Of a stretch of 64,000 bases of DNA, positions 53,021 through 63,501 are shown in pieces (the stretch's first letter is position 1; each line of letters starts with the position of its first letter). The notes beneath the pieces are model-generated. The model saw only the letters and a list, made by a program, of their open reading frames with translations, did not search any database and was not told where the DNA came from. This DNA is from Brochothrix thermosphacta DSM 20171 = FSL F6-1036 (lineage in GTDB: Bacteria > Bacillota > Bacilli > Lactobacillales > Listeriaceae): assembly GCF_036884295.1 (NCBI RefSeq), contig NZ_CP145608.1, forward strand, positions 2,170,001 through 2,234,000, read 5' to 3'. Made by a program: the position numbers and the translations under genes.

Positions 53021-53872
53021 TTAGTCTTCGCCTTCTTCTTCACTACCGTTATCAGCAACTTCGGATAATGTCCATTTTAAAACTGAACGATATTCTGCTG
53101 CTGATTTGTTAGATTTGCCAGGAATTGCTAGTGTGACCGCATTGTTGCGTTTCACTGCAAACTCTGTTGGATCGTTACCTTCTTCACCAGGTTTCCAATC
53201 AGTACCATCAACAACAGTTGCTGCTGAGTTACCAAAATGATTTACCCATAAACCAGCACCTTCACCTTGGGCGGCAGACATTACAGACACTTCTTGACCA
53301 GGTACTAACTCAATTGATTTTGGTGCAGTGCTTGGCGCTTTAATTGTTGAACCTTCAACTGTCTTAACAGTTGCATTTTCTAAAGTAATCACCGCGCCTT
53401 CTAGTTCTTTACCTGCCGTAGATGTTAATTGTTGTTCTTGATTCACTGTTAAATTCCACCCTGCATCTGCCCCGCGGTTATCTGTAACTTGGACGTAGTG
53501 TGGGCGAAAAGAACTAACGCCATCACTCACAACTTCTTGTGCATATGCTGAGTATACTTCGTCTGTTGTTGTGATTTTGCTTGTTCCGAATTGTAAACTT
53601 GAAGCGAAATCAATACTTAATGGCCCCTGTGTTCCTGGATTTGGACCTCCAGGTTTTGTTGGATCTATTGGTCCAACGGGTTTACCTGGATTAGGATTTT
53701 CTGGATCAACAGGTTTTGTTGGTGTTGTATTTTCAACAAAGTTCACAACTGCATTAGATTCAAAACTTTGAGTAGCTGCTGCTTGCACATCTGTTGCATT
53801 TATAGCAACTACTGCTGCACCTAAAATTATTGCCGTTGCTACTGTTTTTCCTAATTCGCTTGTCATTGTCAT
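53021..53872 (-). CDS. WxL-domain surface protein, third of the cluster
   Basis: A 283-aa secreted protein with a signal peptide (about 1-32, VQAA cleavage) and a Pro/Gly-rich linker (about 50-82, ending GGPNPGTQGPLSIDFASSLQF). The WxL domain has DAGWNLTVNQE and LKWTLSEV. The acidic tail ends EEEGED. Start ATG 53872 follows AGGAG. It is paralogous to the genes at 54300 and 56139. Family knowledge: the WxL domain binds peptidoglycan, and the linker positions it within a surface complex. Last gene before an internal terminator. Confidence 0.93.
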   Translation of the reverse strand: MTMTSELGKTVATAIILGAAVVAINATDVQAAATQSFESNAVVNFVENTTPTKPVDPENPNPGKPVGPIDPTKPGGPNPGTQGPLSIDFASSLQFGTSKITTTDEVYSAYAQEVVSDGVSSFRPHYVQVTDNRGADAGWNLTVNQEQQLTSTAGKELEGAVITLENATVKTVEGSTIKAPSTAPKSIELVPGQEVSVMSAAQGEGAGLWVNHFGNSAATVVDGTDWKPGEEGNDPTEFAVKRNNAVTLAIPGKSNKSAAEYRSVLKWTLSEVADNGSEEEGED

Positions 53873-53898
53873 TATACTAACTCCTTTTTCAATTAATT

Positions 53899-54231
53899 TT
53901 ATTGAATGTTCATTCTTCGCTTTAAAAGATAGACAGAACTACCTCCCAAAAGAATTAAACCACTGATTATCATGAATACTGACTGTTCATCTCCGGTAGT
54001 TGGTAATACACCAATTCCACCACCATAACCATTGCTGTTAGTATTATCACCACTTTGTGTTGATGGGTCACTGTTATTATTTTCCTCTGTAAAAACATAC
54101 TCCCCGTAGAAGCTAGTAGAACCATTTGATTTGTATTGAATTGTCTCTGATGCCTCTACTGTGTTTAAATGAACTAACATAAGCAGCAATAATAGAAAGG
54201 GAAACAAAGCTACTATTTTTTTCTTTCGCAT
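53899..54231 (-). CDS. Small LPXTG-anchored protein of the WxL cluster
   Basis: A 110-aa protein with signal peptide (1-27), a short variable ectodomain (YKSNGSTSFYGEYVFTEE, Asn/Ser/Gly-rich), sorting motif LPTTGD, hydrophobic stretch and RRMN tail. Sortase should anchor it to the wall. Such small LPXTG proteins are standard members of WxL (Csc-type) clusters and probably tie the complex to the cell wall. The sequence GSTSFYGEYVF is the part shared by relatives. Confidence 0.92.
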   Translation of the reverse strand: MRKKKIVALFPFLLLLLMLVHLNTVEASETIQYKSNGSTSFYGEYVFTEENNNSDPSTQSGDNTNSNGYGGGIGVLPTTGDEQSVFMIISGLILLGGSSVYLLKRRMNIQ

Positions 54232-54299
54232 TTTTCGCCCTCCTTTTTTCTATTAATGAATACAAAGTTCTTTCGCAGCGACTTTGGTTCTTAATAGAA

Positions 54300-55079
54300 C
54301 TAATTGCTAGCTACTTCTGAAAGAGTCCACGTTAATTGGGCACGATATTCGACAGCTGATTTCGGCGTTTTACCAGGAACTTCCAGTTGAACGTCTGTAT
54401 TTTTATTAACACTCTCTTTAACCCCTTCTTCATTCACTATTTCTACCTTCTTTAGCCCTCCAAATACATCAACCCAAGTCCCATCTCCAGCACCATCTGC
54501 TGCACTCATAACTGGAACGGATTCGCCTGGATTTAAACTCACACTTTTGACTGTCGTTGGTGCGGTAACACCTTCTGAATTAGAAGCAGGCTGCCCGTTA
54601 TTCAAGGTAATAACCGATCCTTTCAGTGTTTTGTATTTTGCAGTCGCATTTTCAAATTGTGCCTCTTGCTTTACTTTTAAATCCCAACCTGTTGATACAC
54701 CACGGTTATCTGTGACTTGTACATAGTTTGCTGTCGCTTTACCCTCTTCTTTGTACAGCTGAGGATTCGCGTAATAGACTTCGTCTACGGAAGAAATTTT
54801 ATTTGTTCCAAACTCAATACTTGAAGCAAAGTCAATGCTTAATGGTCCAGGAGTTCCTGGATTTGGTCCACCAGGAGTCAAAGGATCTACGAGCTTTCCT
54901 GGATCTATAGGGTCTACTGGTTTTACAGGATCATTATTTGGTACGAATTCAACAGCACCATTTGACGCATAGTCTGTACCCGTTTCTTCTGCCGCTACTG
55001 GAACTGTAGCAGTTGCCACTGCAGTTACACTTAAAAGCGCAACAATTGTAAGGTGTTTGCCATATTTAATCATTTTCAT
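54300..55079 (-). CDS. WxL-domain surface protein, second of the cluster
   Basis: A 259-aa secreted protein with signal peptide (about 1-31), a Pro/Asp/Gly-rich linker ending GGPNPGTPGPLSIDFASSIEF, and the WxL domain with STGWDLKVKQE and LTWTLSEV. The start overlaps the end of the DUF916 gene by 14 nt, so both are translationally linked. Closely paralogous to its two WxL neighbours. Confidence 0.93.
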   Translation of the reverse strand: MKMIKYGKHLTIVALLSVTAVATATVPVAAEETGTDYASNGAVEFVPNNDPVKPVDPIDPGKLVDPLTPGGPNPGTPGPLSIDFASSIEFGTNKISSVDEVYYANPQLYKEEGKATANYVQVTDNRGVSTGWDLKVKQEAQFENATAKYKTLKGSVITLNNGQPASNSEGVTAPTTVKSVSLNPGESVPVMSAADGAGDGTWVDVFGGLKKVEIVNEEGVKESVNKNTDVQLEVPGKTPKSAVEYRAQLTWTLSEVASN

Positions 55080-56109
55080 TCTCCTCTGCTCTGTTCTTTT
55101 TTTTCTTCACCACGATTAACCAAATAATCAATAGTACTATCAACAATAAAACGAGACCACTAATAATATATAACCAGATATTATTATCTTCGATAGTGAC
55201 ATCTTTTGCATTCAATGCAGAAGCTTCATCATCAGTGATAGTAAAATCTTCTTTCCAGTGCCACTTGTTTTTATAAGAAGCAGCCGAAATATCCAATGTA
55301 TATTTACCTGGTTTAAGTTTTTCACCTGTACCTAATGCGATAGGATAGTTAAAATTAGTATTTGGCGCCATTTGCATCATGTCTTTTTTCGATTCGTAAA
55401 GTACTTCCGTATCGTTTTTACGCATAATTTTAGCATCAACTTTTAGTTGATTAACATAAGTCGCTTCTGTATTTTGGAGATTAGCAGTAATCACATTCCG
55501 AAAATTTCTTTGAGCAGGTCCCACTTTATTTAACTTCAATTCTGGTTTTACTGGCTTTAAATCTTCACGTAATGATAAGCCGACGACGTAGGCATAACGA
55601 TTATCGATTGCCATTCCGCTCGTTTGTGTGTCCACTTTCTTTTCAGGCTCATCTTCTTGCAACGATAAACCGCCGGTAATACTACCTTTAAAACTCTCTT
55701 TTGGCATTTTAACCATTAGCTTTAATACATAAGTAGAATCCGCTTCAATAATAACTTTTTTCTCAGTTGTCACAATATCTTCGATGTTATATTTTAGTGT
55801 TTCATCAGCCTTCTTTTTTGACGGACTGTAATCAACAACCCCACTATCATTTGTGGTAGTCATTGCTATTTTAGGATGAATACTGACGGCTTTATTCGTT
55901 GAATTTGTCAATGCAACGCTAAGTTGCTGCTCTTGACCGGGTGTCATCTTCAAATCAAAATAGCCTTTTTTAAGATCAATTTGATTTCCTGGTTTTTGTG
56001 GGACTACGGCAAAATTAAATTCGGATGCACTCACTGGTAGTATTAAAATCAGTTGCAGTACCATCATTACTAGCGTTGTCATTACTAAAATGTTTTTTCT
56101 CAAACTCAT
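55066..56109 (-). CDS. DUF916/DUF3324 WxL-interacting protein
   Basis: A 347-aa protein with signal peptide (about 1-28), DUF916 (about 30-160, FNFAVVPQKPGNQ, ITGGLSLQED), DUF3324 (about 175-300, KPELKLNKVGPAQRNF, KPGKYTLDISAA), one transmembrane helix (about 314-336) and a basic tail. It is the counterpart of 6038-7024 in the other cluster. Known family features: peptidoglycan- and host-binding domains on a membrane-anchored protein that partners with WxL proteins. Confidence 0.92.
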   Translation of the reverse strand: MSLRKNILVMTTLVMMVLQLILILPVSASEFNFAVVPQKPGNQIDLKKGYFDLKMTPGQEQQLSVALTNSTNKAVSIHPKIAMTTTNDSGVVDYSPSKKKADETLKYNIEDIVTTEKKVIIEADSTYVLKLMVKMPKESFKGSITGGLSLQEDEPEKKVDTQTSGMAIDNRYAYVVGLSLREDLKPVKPELKLNKVGPAQRNFRNVITANLQNTEATYVNQLKVDAKIMRKNDTEVLYESKKDMMQMAPNTNFNYPIALGTGEKLKPGKYTLDISAASYKNKWHWKEDFTITDDEASALNAKDVTIEDNNIWLYIISGLVLLLIVLLIIWLIVVKKKKNRAEENEND

Positions 56110-56138
56110 AAAAAGCCTCCATCTTCATCATATATTAC

Positions 56139-56981
56139 TTATTCTTCATCGTTGCCTGCAACTTCTGATAATGTCCAAATTAGGTTAGTTTTATAACTTG
56201 CTGCGGATTTAGCAATTTTACCTGGGACCAATAAACTGACTTTATGATTTTTGTTGATTTTTTGTTCAACCATCTCGTCATCCACTTCAACAAGTGATTT
56301 TTCATCATCTTTCAAATCGGTTTCACTTGAACCAAAACGAGCAACCCAGGTCCCTTCACCTTGGTTTTTAGCAGCACTCATAACTTGCACTGACTCACCA
56401 GGAATTAAATCTAACCCTTTATAAACAGTCGGTTCTTCTGATCCGGTGCCTTCTGTATAAGCAGTTGTACCGTCTAACGTAATCATTGAGCCCTTAAGGT
56501 CTTTATTTTTAACATCTTCTGTTGTTGTAAACTCACCCTCTTGTTTTACTGTTAAATTCCAACCAGCAGCCGAACCACGGTTATCAGAAACTTGAACATA
56601 GTTTGGTTTGTTTATTGTCTCACCTGCTTGATTCACAACTTGTTGTGAATATGCGTAGTACGTTACATCTGTTGAAACAATTTTTTGAGTACCAAATTGT
56701 AAACTTGATGCAAAATCAATACTTAAAGGACCATCTGTACCAGGATTTGGACCACCTGGGTTTAGTGGATCAATCGGAATAACCGGGCCAACTCCTGGAC
56801 CTTCTGGATCAATTGGTTTTGTTGGGTCTGTATTTGGAATGAATTTAACCGCCGCATCTGATGAATATTCAGCACCATCATTTCCCTCTGCTGCATAGAC
56901 TGCTGTAGTACCTCCGATAACACTTGCATTTAAAATTGCACTGATTGCCAAAACTTTGCCAAATTGTTTTGTTTTAATCAT
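56139..56981 (-). CDS. WxL-domain surface protein, first of the cluster
   Basis: A 280-aa secreted protein from the ATG at 56981, 6 nt behind GGGAGAT; more distant upstream in-frame codons lack a site and would lengthen the signal peptide. Signal peptide about 1-30 (VYAAEG), linker ending GGPNPGTDGPLSIDFASSLQF, WxL domain with AAGWNLTVKQE and LIWTLSEV. First gene of a five-gene operon. Confidence 0.92.
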   Translation of the reverse strand: MIKTKQFGKVLAISAILNASVIGGTTAVYAAEGNDGAEYSSDAAVKFIPNTDPTKPIDPEGPGVGPVIPIDPLNPGGPNPGTDGPLSIDFASSLQFGTQKIVSTDVTYYAYSQQVVNQAGETINKPNYVQVSDNRGSAAGWNLTVKQEGEFTTTEDVKNKDLKGSMITLDGTTAYTEGTGSEEPTVYKGLDLIPGESVQVMSAAKNQGEGTWVARFGSSETDLKDDEKSLVEVDDEMVEQKINKNHKVSLLVPGKIAKSAASYKTNLIWTLSEVAGNDEE

Positions 56982-57449
56982 AAAAACATCTCCCTTAATT
57001 TTTTTAGTAGTCAACTAAGTAAGTAATCTGAATAATACTTTCTGTCTGCCAAGTTATCATTACGTATCTTTATTATTGATTGGACTTACTAGCTAAATTA
57101 ATCTTACCAGTAATTTTTTGTATTTTTCTCTCAACATAGATACTGTTTTAACACAAAAAAAATAGGACATTTTACTATGCTCCTAAAAAAGAAAAGCATA
57201 ATAAAGTATCCTATTTTGACAAATAATTTTAAATCACGTAGAAAAATATTCAAGTAAATTATTTTAATTTCCGAAAAGTGATGCGAGAATCTTTTTTTGG
57301 AATTAATTAGTTTTTTTTGAATGGCTTTTAAAATTATATTTCAGTTTAATTAGCGATAAATTTCACTTGATTTTAAAAAACAGCAACAAATAAGTATTTA
57401 ATCACTAGTAACCAAAATAATTATGCCTTATTCCACCATAAAATGCAAT
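56982..57449. other. Leader region of the second WxL cluster
   Basis: About 470 bp without a gene. It holds the WxL operon promoter (not pinpointed) and the hairpin with T-run at 57153-57215. Confidence 0.5.
57153..57215 (-). terminator. Terminator or attenuator hairpin upstream of the WxL operon
   Basis: Two 20-bp arms (57161-57180 and 57196-57215) are complementary at 17 of 20 positions around a 15-nt loop. On the minus strand T8 follows. It is separate from the gdhA terminator 240 bp upstream, so it may end a short transcript or attenuate the operon. Confidence 0.6.
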
Positions 57450-57512
57450 GAAAAAAATACCTTGTCACAGGCATTAGAGAATTTTCATTTCTAATACGTA
57501 ACAAGGCCTTTT
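57450..57512 (-). terminator. Terminator of gdhA
   Basis: CCTTGT with ACAAGG and TATTAGA with TCTAATG-type pairing form a long stem; TATTTTTTTC follows on the minus strand. Confidence 0.85.
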
Positions 57513-57533
57513 CATTATTTAATAATAGGTATT

Positions 57534-58919
<1,386 letters not shown>

Positions 58920-59021
58920 TTACTTTAACACGTCTCCGTATTGTCTGACAATTCCGATTATTCATCAAACCGTTCTCATTTCGAGATTGATTACATCGTT
59001 TTTTTGTAATTTACGGCATTA

Positions 59022-59062
59022 AAAAACAATCATCCTTAAAAATAATATTTAAGGATGACTGC
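59022..59062 (-). terminator. Terminator of the ABC permease gene
   Basis: TCATCCTTAAA and TTTAAGGATGA form a strong stem; TTGTTTTTT follows on the minus strand. Confidence 0.88.
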
Positions 59063-59074
59063 TATCACTGCTGT

Positions 59075-60859
59075 TTAATTGCTTTTACCTTTTTTCTTAG
59101 GTAACACAACATTTTGATAAAGGCTTACTGTTATCAAGTAATAAATACCATAAATCACAATGAAGATTGCAAAAGGAATCCAAATTTTGAAATACACATT
59201 AAGGCTTAAAAAGAATTCAAACATTTTCATTCCCACTAATACATGGACACTTGCAAGTAACGCTGGGAAAATAAAAATCAATACCAGTTCATAATTTAAT
59301 GATTTAAATAACAGCTTACGTTTTACACCAATTTTATTAAGCATATCATATCGTTTAATATCAGATGGTGCTCCCACTAAAATTTTGAACATTAAGCAAC
59401 TCGCCATCATAGCTAAGAATGCAAATCCTAAAAACAATCCCATAAAGATGATGCCACTAAACATACCACGCATCATATTATAAGCGCTATATTTACTGTA
59501 GATTTCTTTTCCAGGATAGCGGTCCGCAGTAATTTTGTCCAAGGCTGCTAACTCTTTTGAATTTGCTGTAAAATCTTTTAAAACAGTCGTAACAACATTT
59601 TCGGTTTTGCTATTTATTTTATCAAAATCCCGCTGCGCAATAATTTTAACTTCTCTTTCTGTCCCTAACTGACTAATCGCATTACTCCACTCTGACATAC
59701 TATCATCTTCATAAAGTGATCGATTGGTTTTAATTTTCTGTTTTACTTTTAACACCTCTGCACCATTCTCATCATACTTCGAATAATTTAATGGTGTTTT
59801 TTCTAAATCGGATTGAAGAAAATAACTGATCTCGCCTTTATTTTTAAAACGATAAACGGCTTTTTCAGTTGTATCCATTTTTGCTAAAATGTTTTTTTCT
59901 GCAACTGTTGGATTTTTAATAATTGAATCATACGCTGTAGTACCTGAACTTGCTTCTAACATATTATTATTAAAAACCAACGCTACAGCCATCGATCCAA
60001 CTGCAAGTGCGATTAGCATGGTGACAAGTGATAAAACTTTGGTTAAATCACTCACACGAAAACGTAACTGTGCTAATGTAAAACGATTGATATTACGATC
60101 ATTGAAATGCGGCGTTTTTTGTAGTCGCACAATTAACAATGGTAACAGTGTCTTAAAGAAAAAATAGGTTCCTAATGAAATTGTAACTAGGGCAATAAAC
60201 ATCCCCGCAACTTGAAGTTTCTTTAAATCAATCATGCAGTAATAACCAATCGCTAATAAGATAACAGCCAATAGGCCCTCAATCACTTTTTTTGATGTGC
60301 TTATAACAACGCGTTCAGAGGTTTCTGTACCATTAAGTAGCTGTAAAACAGTTAAACGTGTTAATTTTATCACGTTGATAATTCCCGCAATAACAAATAA
60401 AACGATAAAAAAGAGGACTGTTATAAGTAACGATTGAGGATACAGCGCTTCAAAGTTACCACCTTCTAATCCGAGTCTATTCATTAGAAGTGTCGAAACA
60501 CCTTTTGCTAATCCAGTACCTATTAAAATTCCTACAACAAGGGTAATCGCTGCAATTACAATCGTTTCAATAAACATGAATTGGGCAATTTTGTTTTTCT
60601 TAGCGCCTAACATCATATACATACCATATTCTTTTTGGCGTAAGGTTAATAAAAATGCATTGGCATATAAGATATAAACAACTGTAATTATTGCCAATAA
60701 GACGGTACCTGCATGAAAGACAATGCCCATAAACTCATATGGGGTGCTACCTTCAAGGAAAGACTTATTAATTGCTAACGTTTCAAACATGTAAAAAATT
60801 GCAATCGACATAATTAGTCCCATGAAAAGGATAATATATTCTTTTCTTTTACTTTTCAT
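59075..60859 (-). CDS. FtsX-like ABC permease, start region cut off by IS30
   Basis: A 594-aa product from the ATG at 60859, but the frame is open upstream through LLKLSLSG, which is the usual N-terminus of this family, as far as the IS30 end. About nine or ten helices are expected, with FtsX domains at both ends and a large extracellular domain (about 295-460), as in BceB/VirA-type permeases. The original start (ATG TTA CGC CGA behind AGGAGGA) lies on the far side of the IS at 61943-61954. The internal ATG has no good ribosome binding site. Expression from it, perhaps by restart after the transposase stop 34 nt upstream, is possible but doubtful. Family members export or detoxify peptide antibiotics or signal through a sensor kinase. 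Confidence 0.87.
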   Translation of the reverse strand: MKSKRKEYIILFMGLIMSIAIFYMFETLAINKSFLEGSTPYEFMGIVFHAGTVLLAIITVVYILYANAFLLTLRQKEYGMYMMLGAKKNKIAQFMFIETIVIAAITLVVGILIGTGLAKGVSTLLMNRLGLEGGNFEALYPQSLLITVLFFIVLFVIAGIINVIKLTRLTVLQLLNGTETSERVVISTSKKVIEGLLAVILLAIGYYCMIDLKKLQVAGMFIALVTISLGTYFFFKTLLPLLIVRLQKTPHFNDRNINRFTLAQLRFRVSDLTKVLSLVTMLIALAVGSMAVALVFNNNMLEASSGTTAYDSIIKNPTVAEKNILAKMDTTEKAVYRFKNKGEISYFLQSDLEKTPLNYSKYDENGAEVLKVKQKIKTNRSLYEDDSMSEWSNAISQLGTEREVKIIAQRDFDKINSKTENVVTTVLKDFTANSKELAALDKITADRYPGKEIYSKYSAYNMMRGMFSGIIFMGLFLGFAFLAMMASCLMFKILVGAPSDIKRYDMLNKIGVKRKLLFKSLNYELVLIFIFPALLASVHVLVGMKMFEFFLSLNVYFKIWIPFAIFIVIYGIYYLITVSLYQNVVLPKKKGKSN

Positions 60860-60889
60860 TCCAGATAATGATAGTTTTAATAATTTTAT

Positions 60890-61942
60890 TTGTCAAATTA
60901 AGCTAGACAAAATATCATTATTAACATAACTCAAAAATACTTCCAATGGTGTTTTATAGTTCAATGACTTTCTAGGAATGTTATTTCTTTTAGAAGCAAC
61001 AGACTGAATGAACGCTTCATCAACTTCATTGAAATTCATTCTCTTAGGTAGTCCGTCCTTGCGTAATAATCCGTTGGAGTTCTCATTTAACCCTCTTTGT
61101 GAGGGAGTACCTGGATCAGCAAAGTAGATATTAATATCATTGGAGTTACTGACAGATTTCCAATTAGAAAATTCTTTACCACAATCAAACGTAATAGACT
61201 TAAATAAATGAGTGGGAATTGTTTTAAACCAGTTGTTTAAACTGTTTTCAATATCTATTGCTTGTCTGCCGGTAGGTTTCAACGTAATAATTACTTTTGA
61301 TAGTCTTTCAACTAAGGTAATAACAGCACTTTTATGATTTCTGCCAACGATAGTGTCACCTTCAAGGTGACCAAACTCACTTTTGAAGTGACGATTTTCC
61401 TTATCACGCTGATGAATCGTTCTTTTAAAAGCTTGTTTACCTCTCTTTTCTTTGTGACCATTCGGCTTTCTTTTCCCTTTCATTGGTAAGGCGGCTAAGT
61501 TAAAATAGCCACGCTTAAATAGTCTATAAAGAGTACGAACAGAACAAGAAATAGGAAACTCGTTACGACCAATAATCACGTCTGGTGTCCACCCTTGAGC
61601 CACTTTCTTTTGAATATAGTCAGTTTCATTATCAGGTAAAAGGATAGGAAGTCTCCCACAATTTTTTTTATTATTTTTGTATCGTTGGTAGTAATCTAGC
61701 ATAGATAAACCATCATCTAAAGCGTTGTAAACATTATAAATAGTTTGTCTCGAACGTTTTAAAGTCTCTGCAACAAATTTAACTTTCTTAGTTTGATGAT
61801 AATATGATTCTATTAAAACGAGTTCATCTGTAGTAAGATGTGTATAGGTCATTTGTGATCACTCTCCTTGTTTTCTTTCGTCGGAAATACAATTTGAGTG
61901 TATCACAAATGATTTTTTTAATTGTCTAGCTTAATTTTACAA
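60890..61942 (-). mobile_element. IS30-family insertion sequence, about 1053 bp
   Basis: Terminal inverted repeats occupy 60890-60910 and 61922-61942 and differ at one position; their shared core is AATTAAGCTAGACAA. One complete transposase gene fills the element. No clear target duplication can be read. Joining the flanks directly restores the permease frame (M-L-R-R-I-K-L-L-K). Confidence 0.93.
60893..61852 (-). CDS. IS30-family transposase, apparently intact
   Basis: A 319-aa protein with an N-terminal helix-turn-helix (HLTTDELVLIESYY, then VAETLKRSRQTIYNVYNAL). The DDE core has EGDTIVGRNHKSAV, ITFDCGKEFSNW and ADPGTPSQRGLNENSNGLLR, the IS30 signature region with the catalytic Glu. No frameshift or stop interrupts it, so the element may still be mobile. 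The stop lies inside the inverted repeat. Confidence 0.94.
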   Translation of the reverse strand: MTYTHLTTDELVLIESYYHQTKKVKFVAETLKRSRQTIYNVYNALDDGLSMLDYYQRYKNNKKNCGRLPILLPDNETDYIQKKVAQGWTPDVIIGRNEFPISCSVRTLYRLFKRGYFNLAALPMKGKRKPNGHKEKRGKQAFKRTIHQRDKENRHFKSEFGHLEGDTIVGRNHKSAVITLVERLSKVIITLKPTGRQAIDIENSLNNWFKTIPTHLFKSITFDCGKEFSNWKSVSNSNDINIYFADPGTPSQRGLNENSNGLLRKDGLPKRMNFNEVDEAFIQSVASKRNNIPRKSLNYKTPLEVFLSYVNNDILSSLI

Positions 61943-61954
61943 TCGGCGTAACAT
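61943..61954 (-). pseudogene. Detached 5' end of the ABC permease gene
   Basis: ATG TTA CGC CGA begins 10 nt after the ATPase stop, with AGGAGGA 5 nt upstream, as expected for the second gene of the operon. It then runs into the IS30 end, where the frame stops at once (TTG TAA). Confidence 0.85.
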
Positions 61955-61963
61955 AAAATCCTC

Positions 61964-62722
61964 CTATTCTGCCATACTATATTCTTCAAGTACAGACAGT
62001 ATTTCTTTATAAAATTCTTGTCGAGTACCTGTTCGTAATATTTCTTTAAATAACAAACCATCTTTAATAAATAAGATGCGTTTACAATAACTTGCACTAA
62101 ATGCATCATGTGTGACTAATAAAATTGTCACTAATGCTTCTTCGTTTAATGCTTTCATCGATTCTAATAAACTTTGAGCATTTTTAGAATCCAGCGCACC
62201 TGTTGGTTCATCACCTAGTAATAAGTCAGGTTGATGTACAAGCGCACGAGCTGCTGCTGCACGTTGTTGTTGTCCGCCTGATACTTCATTTGGATAACTG
62301 TTTAAAATACGTGTGATACCCAATGTTTTTGCAATCTGCTCTACTTTTGTACGAATTGCCACACTTGACTCATTTTGTAATGAAAGTGGTAAGGCAATAT
62401 TTTCATAGATTGATAAGTTATCTAATAAGTTAAAGTGTTGGAAGATGAAACCTAATTTTTGAGAACGAAATTCTGCTAAGCCATTTGTATCTAACATACT
62501 GAGATCCTGTCCAGTAATCGATATTGAACCTTTGGTTGCTGTATCTAACGTCGCTAAAATATTAAGTAGCGTTGTTTTACCTGAACCAGAAGGCCCCATA
62601 ATACCAACAAAATCACCTTTATCAACCTCAAAAGATACATCTTTTAATGCCATGTGTTCATTTTCATTTTTTTTACCATAAATTTTTTGTAGGTGCTGAA
62701 TTGTTACAATTTTTTCTACCAT
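61964..62722 (-). CDS. ABC transporter ATPase, BceA/LolD type
   Basis: A 252-aa ATPase. Walker A is GPSGSGKTT, the signature VSGGQQQRAAAARAL, Walker B LLLGDEPTGALD and the switch His in LLVTHDAFSA. AEFRSQKLGFIFQHFNLLDNLSIYENIALPLSL is typical of the macrolide/bacitracin-export (MacB/BceA) branch. It is the partner of the interrupted permease. The gene is intact, but its permease is disrupted, so the transporter is probably inactive. No two-component system lies next to it. Confidence 0.92.
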   Translation of the reverse strand: MVEKIVTIQHLQKIYGKKNENEHMALKDVSFEVDKGDFVGIMGPSGSGKTTLLNILATLDTATKGSISITGQDLSMLDTNGLAEFRSQKLGFIFQHFNLLDNLSIYENIALPLSLQNESSVAIRTKVEQIAKTLGITRILNSYPNEVSGGQQQRAAAARALVHQPDLLLGDEPTGALDSKNAQSLLESMKALNEEALVTILLVTHDAFSASYCKRILFIKDGLLFKEILRTGTRQEFYKEILSVLEEYSMAE

Positions 62723-62788
62723 TTTTATTCCCCCTCAGATTCGCTTTCTTTCACTCCTATAACTATAACAAGCTTTTTCAACGGAATC

Positions 62789-62838
62789 GTGTGACTAGCA
62801 TGACAGTTTCTCTTATTAGACTTACATTTATGTCACAC
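62789..62838. promoter_or_regulatory. Inverted repeat upstream of the ABC ATPase gene
   Basis: GTGTGAC (62789-62795) and GTCACAC (62832-62838) are exact inverted copies 36 bp apart in the promoter region. They could be a response-regulator operator; weak evidence. Confidence 0.3.
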
Positions 62839-62857
62839 AAATTTTAATTTTTTCCTA

Positions 62858-62898
62858 ACAAAAAGCACCTTTATGACAATTGCCATAAAGATGCCCGT
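62858..62898 (-). terminator. Terminator of the PepSY lipoprotein gene
   Basis: GCATCTTTATG pairs with CATAAAGGTGC (one G-T pair), followed by TTTTTGTT on the minus strand. Confidence 0.88.
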
Positions 62899-62904
62899 TT
62901 AAGT

Positions 62905-63501
62905 TTAGTCTTCTTCTACTTCTAATACTTTACCTGTTTTCGCATCAATTTTATAAGTGGATTCTTTGTCCCCATCCATTACAGTTATTTCATAAAAACG
63001 AAAATCAAGCTCTTTTTCTAACGTCAGTTGGGTCACATAACCTTTTCCCGCTTCTTTTAACGTTAGTTCCATCACTTCATCCATGGTCATTAAATCATCC
63101 AGTGTAAAACTATCTTGTTGTTTTTCAACACCACCACGATCTTCTTTATCTAGTTTTTCAGCTTTTTTACTCATAAGCTCGCCAGTTTCAGCATTGATTT
63201 CTACTTTATAAGAACGCTCATCATCAACACCACTCACCTCATAAACAAAGTTTCCCCAATCTTTTTCTAGCTCAACTCCAGTAAGACTAGCAGAAGAATA
63301 GGTTTCTTTTAATTGATCGACAGCTTTAGGCAGTGTCACTTTAAATTTACGATTGTTGATTTGTTCTTCATTTGTATTCTTAACCGCATTTTCTGAATCA
63401 TTTTCTTTTGCAGTACCCGTTTGTTTATCTGTAGCATTGTTACCGCAAGCGACTAACAGAACTGTGGTTAAGAGAACAAGTAGAAGTAAGTATCTCTTCA
63501 T
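62905..63501 (-). CDS. PepSY-domain lipoprotein
   Basis: A 198-aa protein from the ATG at 63501, 6 nt behind GAGGTG. Lipobox LLVACG, a short Asn/Glu-rich linker, then two PepSY domains (about 45-117, ending YKVEINAETGELMSKK; about 132-198, ending YKIDAKTGKVLEVEED). Family knowledge: PepSY domains may inhibit or regulate peptidases at the cell surface. The function of this protein is unknown. A single-gene unit. Confidence 0.88.
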   Translation of the reverse strand: MKRYLLLLVLLTTVLLVACGNNATDKQTGTAKENDSENAVKNTNEEQINNRKFKVTLPKAVDQLKETYSSASLTGVELEKDWGNFVYEVSGVDDERSYKVEINAETGELMSKKAEKLDKEDRGGVEKQQDSFTLDDLMTMDEVMELTLKEAGKGYVTQLTLEKELDFRFYEITVMDGDKESTYKIDAKTGKVLEVEED

